Shown here piece by piece: positions 32,886 to 43,600 of a stretch of 64,000 bases of DNA. A program made the position numbers and the translations under genes. Below the pieces are notes generated by a model. That model saw nothing but the letters and a program-made list of their open reading frames with translations, was not told where the DNA came from and made no database searches. The stretch covers positions 140,448,461 through 140,512,460 of the forward strand of contig CM030361.1 of assembly GCA_017893485.1 (NCBI GenBank). Reading direction: 5' to 3'. The stretch is from Hemerocallis citrina. Taxonomy: Eukaryota; Streptophyta; Magnoliopsida; Asparagales; Asphodelaceae. The stretch's first letter is position 1. Every line of letters begins with the position of its first letter.

Positions 32886-33311
32886 CTAACTCCTACGGGT
32901 CCTCTTCGCTGCTCGAAGTTCTTCCCGTAGTTCATCCACTTCATCTTTCAGAACATCAGTCAGGTTCTTTCTCTTCTCAAGTTCCCACACTCGGTGACTG
33001 AGAACGGAGAAATCGTCCTTCCGCTGCGCCAGCTGAGCTTCCAAAACTCCAACTCTCTCTTTCAGGGTCTCCACTTGCCACTGAAGAGAAGCCACAGTGC
33101 CATTCAGAGCTGGTCCCTCTTCTTCATCAGAAGAAGAATCGTCAGATGAATCCGGCGGTGGGGTAATCTCTCGAGATTCAGGCCACTCCTCCTCATCAGA
33201 ATCTGCTTGTCCAGGGTGACACTCGTCCTCAGAATCAGCCTGTCCAGGATGGTACTCTTCCTCAACAATATGCCAGTCGTCGCCTCCAGCAGGGTCGAAG
33301 TGATCAGCCAT
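32886..33311 (-). CDS. Extra ORF upstream of gag in element B: acidic, coiled-coil protein of 141 residues
   Basis: Read from ATG 33311 (MADHFDPAGG) to the stop at 32886. An ATG at 33353 in the same frame would add 14 residues. Residues 10-75 are very acidic and contain two copies of HPGQADSE/DE and a DSSDDSSSDEEE run. Residues 80-130 show a heptad pattern (QWQVETLKERVGVLEAQLAQ) followed by a basic end, AAKRTRRS. It lies between the primer site and gag. It has no stop, while gag, protease and RNase H in the same copy all have lesions. I recognise no family. The protein could bind RNA or Gag, or be a silencing-related accessory, but there is no direct evidence. Confidence 0.7.
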   Translation of the reverse strand: MADHFDPAGGDDWHIVEEEYHPGQADSEDECHPGQADSDEEEWPESREITPPPDSSDDSSSDEEEGPALNGTVASLQWQVETLKERVGVLEAQLAQRKDDFSVLSHRVWELEKRKNLTDVLKDEVDELREELRAAKRTRRS

Positions 33312-33463
33312 CTTAGAAATAGAGAGGAAGAAGCATAAATCGTAGAGCAACACAAATGTAAGTCACTTACATTTAAATCTTTAGACTCAACACACACTCT
33401 AATGTCCACTTCTAGGGTGTCGTTCCTTATAAATTTGTACAAGTGTGAAAGCGTAGAAAGCGT

Positions 33464-33476
33464 GGCTCTGATACCA
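33464..33476 (-). other. Primer binding site of element B (initiator tRNA-Met)
   Basis: On the minus strand TGGTATCAGAGCC follows the 5' LTR end (...CATTACA) after three bases. Confidence 0.9.
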
Positions 33477-33479
33477 CTC

Positions 33480-36341
33480 TGTAATGCCCCGAATCCCAAA
33501 TCACTGAATTCGAGATGTTCTACAGGATCTTTTCACTTTCTTTGAGTACAACTTTACAAGGAAATTAAAACTTTTCATCATACATCAGAGTGTACATCAT
33601 ATTACATTTGCATTTACACAGCGGAAGCTAAATATACAATATTTACATAAATGAACAACCACACGATAAGATCTTTATGCATCCATTCCTCTTTACATGT
33701 AATTTATCCTGCATACAAAACTGTGGGTACGTCAGTTTATTCAACCGACGATAATTATACATGGCCATCCTCTCTATGCCAGAAACAGTATAATGAATCT
33801 CATTTCTTAACAAATCACAAACTTGTTCAATGTAAGCATGCAAATCAAAAGGGAACTCTTAATGATGTCGTGTCGTGATTGTGCACTTAATCCTTAATGC
33901 AATTATTTAATTTACATGACACTAATGCGCACTTGTTCGAATTCTATGCATCCCATACTACATAGGTTCGAGTGCAAGCCTCTTAATCATTCTTCATTTT
34001 TATAGGGTTCAATCCCTCGCCATGATTTACTCTACTTCTGTAATTACGGTGAGTATCTTAAATGGTCTATGAGTACAAGCTCGTGCACTGGACCCTGGAG
34101 GGGAACCCCACGCCATGTCTTGACTCATCAAGCATGCATTCTGTGGCAATTCAAGCCTCCTTCCTGAACACGATCCTCTTGCAGTCACCAAACATCCCAC
34201 AAGTGTGACTAAAGTCCGATCATTCTGAGTTGTGCCCGTGCCATGTTCTGACTCATCAAGCATGCATTCTGCGGCACACACACCCGCACCGTAAACTCTA
34301 GTTCTCATACTTATGTTTTTCTCTCACTTTCATCACCTCCTCACTATGTACTAAAATTATTAGAATCATGAATAAAAATCAAAGCTCTAGAGTTAGCCTC
34401 TCCACCAAACCGGACTTATCATTTCATTTACACCTGACCAACCTTGGCCTTCTTTTCAATTTCATTTCACTGCCGGGGGAGACTTAGCTACTCTTTCATT
34501 TCAATTTCAAATTCACAATTTCCAATTGAGCACTCTCAGCTCATAATTCATCTTAGAGTCTCACAGACTTTCTTATCATGATCTTAGCCTTTCATGTTCA
34601 TTTAATTATCAATTCATATCTATGATTCTTGTTACATAATCCATGCAGTCATAAGCATTCATTGACTTCAATCATGAAGTTCACAACTTCCAACAGCAAT
34701 AAATAAATGAAATCTCATACATATCAAAGTCCACTCTGTACAGTCGACTTGGAAGAATACCAGTCGACTCATACAGTCAAATACAGGTTCATCATAAGTA
34801 CTCGGGATAGTCGACTGCTGTACACAACCAGTCGGCTGTCCCGCAACTTTTCATGTTCACAGTGTCATCCACATGACAGTCGACTGTTCATCCACCAGTC
34901 GTCTGTCCTGGGATTTTCAACAGCACAATTCTAAGTCCAGCTCAGTCGACTGGCTACACGCACTAGGTCGACTGATCAGTTCCATAATTCAAAAACAGTA
35001 ATTATCTTTCTAACCGTTCTCACATGCATTTTCATCATATCATACATACATTCAGATTTCATAAACACCACACTTCTTACTTGTTCAGTAACATCGTAGT
35101 ATGGAATTTCAAGTTACTAATATGTTCTTTTCTTCAAAGAAAAGAAATACTTAAACATGCATTCACACTTTTCATAACCTTCTTACGAAGATGAAGATAT
35201 AAATCTCAAGTCATTACACTGGGTCATCATAATGGAATATCTCATTACATGGAGTTTCCGAATAATCATAATTAAAATGAAGCACCAGTCGGCTGAATAC
35301 AGTATCAGTCGACTGCTCTGACAGTTCTTAGTTTTGTTAATCATCACTAGTTCTTTTTATCCATTTACCTTCCCTCCATCATATGTGTCATAGGGAAAAT
35401 ATAAAATTAGTAACCACACGATTACATCTATTTGCATATATGTTTATTCCCACATCATGAGAAATAATTGTCTCGTGCCAGTCGACTGGTTCATGCGACA
35501 GTCGACTGTACCGACAATTTGTTCTCATTATCAACATCATGTTCAGGCAATTTCTAATACATTCAATTTACTTTTATGACATGGTAGCAATCATAATAAT
35601 CATGGTATAATTTCTACATTAGAAGTCCTGAGAAACACCCACCTTATTTGAAGAAATAATCGAAATCCCGCAAAAGCTCCTCAATATAGAGAACGCCTTC
35701 TTGCTCCTTGCACCATGCTCCTTTGCTCCACACCGAACCTTCAGAGTGCTACTCGGCCTCCACAGAAAAGCACACCCACACAACTCACAAATACCTCTCT
35801 TAATAAGGACAATCTTAGTGTAAAAGAGATAGGGAAATGGGAGGGGTATTTATACTAGGAAATAGGTAGAATAGAGGGCTAGGATTTACTGGGGAGTTGT
35901 AAGATCAAAGGTTAGGATGCATTAGGGAGTTGAGAAACTACCCACACTTCACAAAATAACTGCCCATGATTGATCCCACTACCCTACTCACAACCGGCCA
36001 CAAAGGAAGAGTGCTCCATGCACGTGTATGCGAAATGCACGTGCATGCACAACCCATACTAATAAAACTTGTACAAAAAAATAATAAGCTTCTTATACAA
36101 AAAGTGTCACACAAAACAAGTTGTGGGAAAAAGGTTAAATTCATGGGCTTAAATTCATTTGGGCCAAAATAAATATTTTAAAAGGAAAATAATCAAATTA
36201 ACATTGGGCTTTAAGAAAATGCTTTATAGAAAACAATACACCTTATTCATCATGTTGAGAAATAATAGTCAACAGGCTACACAAGCATACCATACGTAAA
36301 AATAAATAATCTTCATATATTAGGAAAATCGGGGTATTACA
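33480..36341 (-). repeat. 5' LTR of element B, 2862 bp
   Basis: It is co-linear with 25384..28247, with about 32 hand-counted differences. Its TATA box is near 35847..35856. It carries the same six palindrome pairs and the same 148-bp core (33669..33816). Confidence 0.93.
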
Positions 36342-36346
36342 GTTGC

Positions 36347-37065
36347 CTCAGCCCCGAGGAGAAAGCGTCGGCGGGGAAGATGCTGTACCACGGTGCCGGA
36401 GGGTTGGTCGGCCGAAGACCAGCGCTAGGATCCATCAGCTCGAACTCCCTCCCGATGAAGTAGCTCGCAAGAATCACCAAAAGGTCCTCCCCTTTTAAAA
36501 CCGAGGGAGTACCGTCCATCTTAATCTTCACCTGACTCGGCGACGATGGCTGTACTCCTTAAAGAACCAAATTTCTGACATCGTGTGGGTATTTCCTGAT
36601 CGACCGAGGTTACGGCAGGAAGGGGACCCCCAATTGCCGAGGAGAAACTGCCCTATCCGGACTGCTTGGCATAGTCCACTTCACCCACTTCTTCCGAGCC
36701 TTCAGAGCCTTCTCGGGCGACGGGGTCACCAACGGCTCAAGGGTGGGGGCCCTCAAGAGGGAGCTCGTCCCCCGGCCTGTCCACCCTCGGTTCTGGCCTC
36801 TTCGGCAAACAGCACCCCTTCGTCCTCCCCTTCATCCTCCCCTTCTTCTTCCTCCTCTTCGTCCTCATCATCAGTATCCTCCTCCCCCGAGTCACTGTTC
36901 TCCACCACGAACGGCTTGCAGGTGCACAACAGCTCCATGGAAATCACTTCATCCATCGTGTCCCACGAAGTCGAAGGATCCGAAGAAGTTGGAAGAATCC
37001 GATAGGCCCGTATGGACGACACTATCCGAAGTAGAGGCGGAGGAGCCGGACTGAGCCCTAGACAT
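36347..37065 (-). pseudogene. Antisense gene of element A, first exon
   Basis: On the minus strand ATG 37065 opens MSRAQSGSS, parallel to MSVASVSDE of the copy at 63227. Frame changes follow. One frame carries a long acidic run (EEDTDDEDEEEEEEGEDEG, near 36890..36800). Another (36531..36347) carries LVILASYFIGREFELMDPS and PADAFSSGLRQ, which match the gypsy-type transposon domain. Chromovirus B interrupts this exon at 36346. With one TSD copy discounted, the frame continues at 25378, showing that the exon was whole before B arrived. Confidence 0.7.
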
Positions 37066-37149
37066 GATAAAAATACTAACCTGAGTAAGGCTTGAACAGG
37101 ATATCGCTGCAAAACTCGTTGACAGTGACTGAAAAATCCTAAAGAGAGA

Positions 37150-37220
37150 AGCTCTGGATTCTAAAGAGAGAGAGAGTAAAAATAAGAAATGAGAAGGGGG
37201 GAGGGTTGCGCCTATATATG
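37150..37220 (-). promoter_or_regulatory. Promoter of the antisense gene in element A
   Basis: On the minus strand a TATA box (CATATATAGG, 37220..37211) is followed by a CT-rich leader with CTCTCTCTCT, and the ATG is at 37065. The same arrangement (TATA, CT-rich leader, ATG) occurs in element D at 63071..63229. Confidence 0.6.
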
Positions 37221-37344
37221 GGATTTACCGTGACTCCTCGATTCCCACAAAAACAATTGATGTGACTACTCGATTCATGCAAACGCCTCTTGGGCTCCCT
37301 CGTCTCTTCGACCCCCATAAGCCTCGACGGTCGATTTTGATCTC

Positions 37345-37935
37345 GAGCACAGGGTAGCTTCCACAAGCGAAGTCACTTGGGCTCGCTCGTCTCGCCGATC
37401 CCCGTCAGCCTCGACGGTCGACCTATATATCGAGCACAGGGGTAGCTTCCACAAGCCAAGTCACTTGGACTCGCTCGTGTCGCCGACCCCCCTCAGCCTC
37501 GACGGTCGACCTATATCTCGAGCACAGGGGTATCTTCCACAAGCCAAGTCACTTGGGCTTGCCATCTTGCCGACCCCCACCAACCTCGATGGTCGACCTA
37601 TATCTCGAGCACAGGGGTAGCTTCAACAAGCCAAGTCACTTGGGCTCTCTCATCTTGCCAACCCCCATCAGCCTCGACGGTCGACCTATATCTCGAGCAC
37701 AGGGGTAGCTTCAACAAGCCAAGTCCCTTGGGCTCGCTCGTCTTGCCGACCCCCATTAGCCTCGATGGTCGACCTATATCTCAGGCACAGGGGTAGCTTC
37801 AACAAGCCAAGTCACTTGGGCTTGCTCGTCTTGCCGACCCCCATCAGCCTCGATGGTCGACCTATATCTCGAGCACAGGGGTAGCTTCAACAAGCCAAGT
37901 CACTTGGGCTCGCTCGTCTCGCCGATCCCCATCAG
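37345..37935. repeat. Tandem array 2 of element A, about 7 copies of an 87-88-bp unit
   Basis: The marker GGGGTAGCTTC (or a variant) recurs at about 37353, 37441, 37529, 37616, 37703, 37791 and 37879. The unit shares CTCGAGCACA, GGGTAGCTT, GCCGACCCCC and CCTCGAC with the unit of array 1, in the same order, so both arrays derive from one ancestral 88-bp unit. It lies between the antisense promoter and the 3' LTR. Confidence 0.92.
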
Positions 37936-38084
37936 CCTCGACAGCAGACCCCCATGCTCGGCTACCAAGGCTCTCGTACTCGGCCTGGCACCGACCCTAA
38001 GCAACTCAAGCGATAGGAACTCTCTTCCCACTCTTCTCCATGGAACCCGACTACTCCTCCACGACTGGCCAGGCACAACCCCGC

Positions 38085-38614
38085 AGGAGTGGGGGGCTTG
38101 TGATATGGAATAAATAAAGTGGCACAAATCAGAGCCCTCTGATCTCCTCTGGATCTTCCCCCCTGTGATCATCAAGTCAACTGAAGTCCAACGGGCCGCA
38201 ACTAGCTCAGGCCCACATGCTAACGGGTCCGACCCGGCCCGTTAAGGTTCCAGACCCGTTAGCCTCTGCCTATAAATACTCCACCCCCTCCTCATTGAGA
38301 AAGGTAATCAATCTCTCCCCACCTGAACCCTAGCTGCCTAGTCACTTTTCTAGTGACTGACTAGACCGTCGGAGGGCCTGTCGCCGGGACTTCTCCCGGT
38401 GTTTCTAGGCAGTGTGCAGGTATAGAAGACCCGAGCCGAGCTCCTACATCCGAGCCGAGCCAAGCTACTTCTTCCGAGCCTCTACCTCTCGGCTCCTACA
38501 TCCGAGCCACTCCCGCTACTCAGGGTCGGACCGACGCCAGTACCAACAGTTTCCCTCTCACAAATTACAAGAACTCACACCTGTTGCCCCACACCCTAAA
38601 AACAAACAACATTA
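38085..38614 (+). repeat. Polypurine tract and 3' LTR of element A
   Basis: AGGAGTGGGGGGCTTG ends at 38100, and the LTR starts TGATATGG at 38101. It ends at 38614 with TTA where the other copies have TCA, followed by the TSD GTAAT. A TATA box (CTATAAATACTCC) is near 38270. Confidence 0.9.
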
Positions 38615-38619
38615 GTAAT

Positions 38620-38853
38620 ATTACTATATATCTATGTCGCTTTAACGAATATGTTGACTATACTCCCATCTTTTCTTGAAAAATATATGTGAAAAGCTCA
38701 AATAACAACTAAGGATGACTCTTTAGATGCTTCTTATGCTTTAATTCTAAAAATAAAACAAGAAAAGACTTGATATGTACTTCAAATTTTGACGCTTATT
38801 AGATCAATTCTCAAGCAGATGAGGAAAAGAATCGAGTAGGAACCCACCCAGGA
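38620..38853. other. Flanking DNA right of element A, nothing recognised
   Basis: AT-rich sequence continuing the target of element A. I see no ORF, repeat or RNA gene. Confidence 0.5.
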
Positions 38854-39747
38854 TAGAATTTTTTTATTTTATAAGACACTTTTCGAAAATATTTGCAGAA
38901 AGATGACAATTTGCGCTCGTGGAGGCAAGTTTAGTTGTTTCATGCTCGATGTTGGGACACGGCGAGTTTAGTGCTATTTTTTTGAAAAAATCTTTGTTCC
39001 TAATGGCGAGTTCAGTTCAAATTTTTCAAGGAAGGCTCGCTGTTTCCAACAACGATGACATTTATACTAGACTCATCGTTGGGAATAGCGAGTTTAGTTC
39101 AAAATTTTCAATGAAGACTCGATGTTCCCAACCGCGAGGACATTCTACTAGACTCGCTGTTGGGAATAGCAAGTTTAGTTCAAAATTTTCAATGAACACT
39201 CACTATTCCCAACAGCGATGACATTTATACTAGACTCGCTGTTGGGAATAGTGAGTTTAGTTCAAAATTTTGAAAGAAGACTCGCCGTTCCCAATGGCAA
39301 GGACATTTATACTAGACTCCTTGTTGGGGATGGTGAGGATGTAGAACATTTTACAGAGAGTGAAACATTCTGTTGAACTTGGTGAATATTTGAAAAAAAA
39401 ACTCTATAGAAATTTTTTTGAACTAAACTCGTCGTTCCCAATAACGAGTCTAGTGTAAATATCATCGTTGTTGGGAATAGCGAGTCTTCATTGAAAATTT
39501 TGAACTAAACTCATTGTTCCTAACAGCGAGTCTAGTATATATGTCCTCGCCGTTGGGAACAGCGAGTCTTCATTGAATTTTTTTGAACTGAACTCATCAT
39601 TGGGTTCAGCGAGCTTCCTATATGACTCACTTTGATAGCTTTGAGTCCACAAACACAAATACTTTGATAGCTGTCCTATAAGTGCAAATATTTTCAAAAA
39701 GTGTCATATAATAAAAAAACCCCCAAGACACTTGATTAGAATTTTTT
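38854..39747. repeat. Long foldback sequence 1 with internal CTCGCT/AGCGAG hairpins
   Basis: The outer arms 38861..38910 and 39675..39723 are inverted copies (GACACTTTTCGAAAATATTTGC against its complement). The inner arms 38930..39345 and 39395..39640 are also inverted to each other. Each is built from repeats of about 70 bp around CTCGCTGTTGGGAATAGCGAG-like dyads. TAGAATTTTTT at both ends (38854 and 39737) could be a target duplication, but it is T-rich and weak. No coding. Confidence 0.75.
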
Positions 39748-40380
39748 ACCACAATGACTCACTTTTTGAAAGTATTTATAAAATTGACTCACTTTTGAAA
39801 GTATTTACCGAAATGACTCATTCACTATCTTAAGTAGCGAGTTTGGTGAAAATGTCTGCGCTGGTTGAGATAGCGATTGTAAACATAGGTGTTTGTCTAA
39901 ATTGGCGAAAAAACTTGTAGAAAAAAAAAATTTAAAGACTCACTATTTGAAACAACGAGCATGTTGTACCACACTCGCTGTTTCAGACATCGAGTCTGAC
40001 TTTGGATTTTTTTTTCTTAATCAAAACTGATACAAAAAATAATTTCTGTACGGGGTGAGGTTCAGATGGTCTGGTATTCGTGTTCGCAGAACGTACGGGC
40101 GCACATAAGTTGCATATAATCGGTCTGACATTTACACAGAAGTCGCATGTGGTACAATTACGCTCGCTGTTTTAGATAGCGAGTCTTACTTTGAATTTTT
40201 TATTTTTTATTTATAAATTTTTTGCCAATTTTTGGACAAACACTTATGCTGACACTCGCCATCTCAAACAGCGCTGGCATTTTCAGATAGCGAATGAGTT
40301 ATTTTGATAAATACTTTCGAAAGTGGATCGATTTGGTAAATACTTTCAAAGGTAGGTCATTTCGGTAAATAATTCACTTG
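39748..40380. repeat. Long foldback sequence 2, adjacent to the first
   Basis: The left arm 39748..39910 (GAAAGTATTTACCGAAATGA, then CACTATCTTAAGTAGCGAG) is inverted relative to 40205..40375 (CATTTCGGTAAATA, ACTTTCGAAAGT). It shares the AGCGAG/CTCGCT vocabulary with foldback 1. The centre (40030..40140) is unique. No coding potential was seen. Confidence 0.7.
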
Positions 40381-40650
40381 GTTGGTAGTTTTTTTTGTTT
40401 TTTGAAGGAACACTTGGTTAGTAGTTTTTTTTGAGGAAAAAGTGGGATAATACCACCCTGTTTCATTAATAAGTGATAAATAAATAACCCCGATGAATCG
40501 GAAAAAAAGTACAGTGCAGGAAATAAAACATAACCCCCAACAAAACCTTGGGGGGTGGGTTACATCATCCAGCCTAAAGGCAACCAAAACACAGAAACAA
40601 AATACAAAGGCCTGGAACCAAAATGTAGAAGTGAGGCGTGCTTCCACTCA

Positions 40651-43600
40651 TCAGTCCAGAGTTGGTCCGATATCTATCTCCTCGTCGTCAAAATCATCCA
40701 CCTGGAAAACCCTTGCGATTCTCCCTCTTGCTCCTGAAGCAGCAGCAGTAGCCCAAAAGGAAATTAGATGCATGATATGAGTAAGGTTACTAGAAATAGA
40801 ATTACATGAAGCACGAAAATAAAAATTATTCCTATCTAGCCATAGCACCCATGTGGTTGCCACAATGGCAATAAACCATGCATCTTTCATGTCATGACGG
40901 GATGAAGCAAATCTGGAGCCGACCCACAGCTCCTCATAGTCCCTTGGATAGTCACTAGTTCCCAGTGCTCTCAGCACTTCTATCAAGATGGCCTTGCTTC
41001 TGGTGCAGTGAAGAAACAGATGATTCAGATCTTCCACGTGTACGTTGCAGAAACCGCAATTGGTCGCAATGTGAGGTTGCCTCTTGGCTAGGTTCTCTCT
41101 AGTAAGTATGGCATTGTTTAGCACAAGCCAGAGGAAGACTCTAATTTTCAGAGGTGTTTTAGTCTTCCAAAGTACCGCTGCCCGGTTGGGCCTGCAACCT
41201 CGGTAGTGAATCCGGTGGTAAAGTGATCTAACCGAGAACACTCCCTTGTTCTCAAGATCCCACCGCATGTGATCTGGACCTTGGGCACATATCACCCTGG
41301 ATTGGACTAAGCGCGTTTGTAGTTCCTGTTGTTGCTGTAGCAAACTTGGGGAGAGGCTTCCTTGAAACGACGGTCTCCAAGTCCCCCTTTTCCATGTATC
41401 TGCCACCGAGATATTCGGTCGATTCGTAATAGCAAACAACTCTGGAAAATCTTCCTTGAGAGTGTGTGGACCGCACCACTTGTCCCACCAGAACCTGGTG
41501 GTTCGTCCATTACCGATCAAAGAAGAAGTTCCTGAGTTGAATGGACCGCTGGCTTTAGCAACTCCTTTCCAGAAGCGGGAGACTTTGGATCCTACTCGAA
41601 AGCCTAAGCTTCTAGTCCCTTTCCCTCGAAAGTAAGGTTGGATAAAGTCCTGCCATCCTTCCCCGCCGTGATGAAACACTTTCCACCACCATTTTCCCAG
41701 GAGTGCCAAATTCATATCTCTGAGGTCAATGATGCCTAGCCCTCCATGCATCTTTTTCATGCAAGCGATGTTCCATTTAATAAGGTGGTAGCCTCCCTTA
41801 TTTGAGTCTGCACCTATCCATAGGAATCTTTTTCTGATGCGGTCAATCCTTTGGATCACCCACTTTGGGAGTTCAAAAAAGGACATGTAGTAAATGGGCA
41901 GATTGGACAACACAGAGTTGATGAGTACCACTCTGCCCCCCAAAGAGAGTGATTTGCCTTTCCAGCCGGACAGTCTGTCCTCCACCCTGTCAATAATAGG
42001 CAACCAGTCAGCTTTAGTGAGCCTCCCTGGACGGAGCGGAAGCCCTAGATATTTGATAAGGAATTCTTCTATCGCACAGTTGAGAATTGTGGCATGCTCC
42101 CGAGTTTCAGCTCCTGATAGCGAAATAGGAATCAGTGAACTCTTGTGGAAATTAATTCTAAGGCCTGACCAGGCTTCAAAGCAGTAAAGGACCCCTTTAA
42201 AGCAGATAGTTTCCGCCCTAGACCCATTTCCAAAGATTAGGGTATCGTCAGCATATTGAAGGATCGTGCATCCCTGATTAGAGGTGCTGCTGGCCACAGG
42301 TGATATCCACCCTTTTCTTTGGCAATTTTCAAGCATTCCTCTGAGCACATCCGGTACAATAGTGAAAAGAAGTGTGGACAGCGGGTCCCCCTGGCGGAGT
42401 CCCTTCTTGCACGGGAACGAAGGACTGGGTCTCCCATTTACTGAAATTGCTGTTTTGCTAGAAAGCAAACAATGTTTGATCCATCTGATCCATTTGTCCC
42501 CAAAACCTCTCCCCCTGAGAGCCTCTAGCAAACACTCCCAGTCCACAGAGTCGTATGCCTTCTCAAAATCCAGCTTGAGGAGGAAGTTCTTGGAGTTGCT
42601 CTTGTGACAGTGGTGGATAACTTGTTCAGCAGTAGCCACGCAGTCTAGGATACATCTGCCCTTAATGAATCCCGTCTGTGTTCTACTGATGAGACTGTCC
42701 ATGATGCCACCCAAACGGATAGCTAGGACCTTAGTGATGATCTTAGCCGAGCAGTTTATCAGGCTAATTGGTCTAAAATCCCCAACGCACTTGGAATCCT
42801 CCCGTTTGGGGATCAACACAACTTCTGCAAAGTTGAACATCCCCAACCTCAAATTATTGTGAAAGAATGCCATCATTACATCCATAAATTCTCCCTTAAT
42901 TTCTTCCCAGAACACTTGGTAGAACAGCATAGGAAAGCCATCTGGCCCAGGCGACTTGTCAGCTCCCATCTGTTCAATGGCCGTTTTGACCTCTGACTCC
43001 GTGAACGGCTCCTCCAGGGATGAAACATTTTGCCCAGGAGTAATCTGATACTCTTGCTAGAAGTGCTCGCCCATAGGTATCCTGAAGTCATTCTTCTTCC
43101 CAAAGAGACCCTTATAGAAGGACTGGAAAGTAGATGAGATCACCTTCTCATCCTGTGATGTTCTAATATCTGTCTGAATAGATAGGATAAGGTTGGATCT
43201 CCTTCTTGCACTTGCAACCCGATGGAAGTAGGCCGTATTCGCGTCTTCCTCTTTGAGCCACGAAATCCTGGACCTCTGTTGCCATTTGATCTCTTCTAGC
43301 CTATACAGGTTGGCGATGTTATCACGGAGTTCTAAAAGTCTGTTTCGCTCTTCCTGCGAAAGCACTCTAGATTCTTCCACCCTCTCAAGCTCATCAATTT
43401 CTTCCAGGTAGGACTCCTTATCACGCCAGATGTTCGAGAATCTGGACCGATTCCATCTACATAGCCTCTTTCTTAGTCTACGAATTTTCCCACACCATCG
43501 AGACGCCGCGTCCCTACCGGTCATGGGAAGAGCCCAGTTTTCCATAACCAAATGGTGGAATTCCTGAATTTCCAGCCAGGCCTTTTCAAATCTGAATTTC

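Larger units (their letters stand above)
25384..36341 (-). mobile_element. Element B: Ty3/gypsy chromovirus (Tekay/Del-like), 10.96 kb, TSD GTTGC
   Basis: Two LTRs of about 2.86 kb flank 5.2 kb of coding DNA. GTTGC stands at 25379..25383 and 36342..36346. A hand comparison of the LTRs gives about 32 differences (roughly 1%), so B is much younger than its host A. In its own direction the order is LTR, initiator tRNA-Met primer site, an extra ORF, gag, protease, RT, RNase H, integrase with a C-terminal chromodomain-like end, purine tract and LTR. B lies in the antisense gene of A and points the same way as that gene. Several stops make it non-autonomous. Confidence 0.95.
13818..38614 (+). mobile_element. 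Element A: Ty3/gypsy Tat-like retrotransposon, 24.8 kb with nested insertions
   Basis: The boundaries rest on two LTRs and a 5-bp TSD GTAAT at 13813..13817 and 38615..38619. The order is LTR, primer site, gag, protease, RT, RNase H, integrase, tandem array, an antisense spliced gene, a second array, purine tract and LTR. The position of the second RNase H-like domain, the absence of a chromodomain and the antisense extra gene fit the Tat lineage (RIRE2-like). A hand comparison finds about 40 differences between the two LTRs (roughly 8%), so A is old. Nested within it are the TRIM at 22278..23474 and chromovirus B at 25384..36341. Without them A is about 12.6 kb. Confidence 0.92.

Noticed and set aside
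36583..37005. Plus-strand 140-codon Ser-run ORF
   Set aside because: It is the complement of the Glu/Asp run of the antisense gene; Ser runs are the usual shadow of GAG/GAA codons.
37150..37200. CT-rich leader as a separate microsatellite feature
   Set aside because: Too short and irregular; described with the antisense promoter instead.
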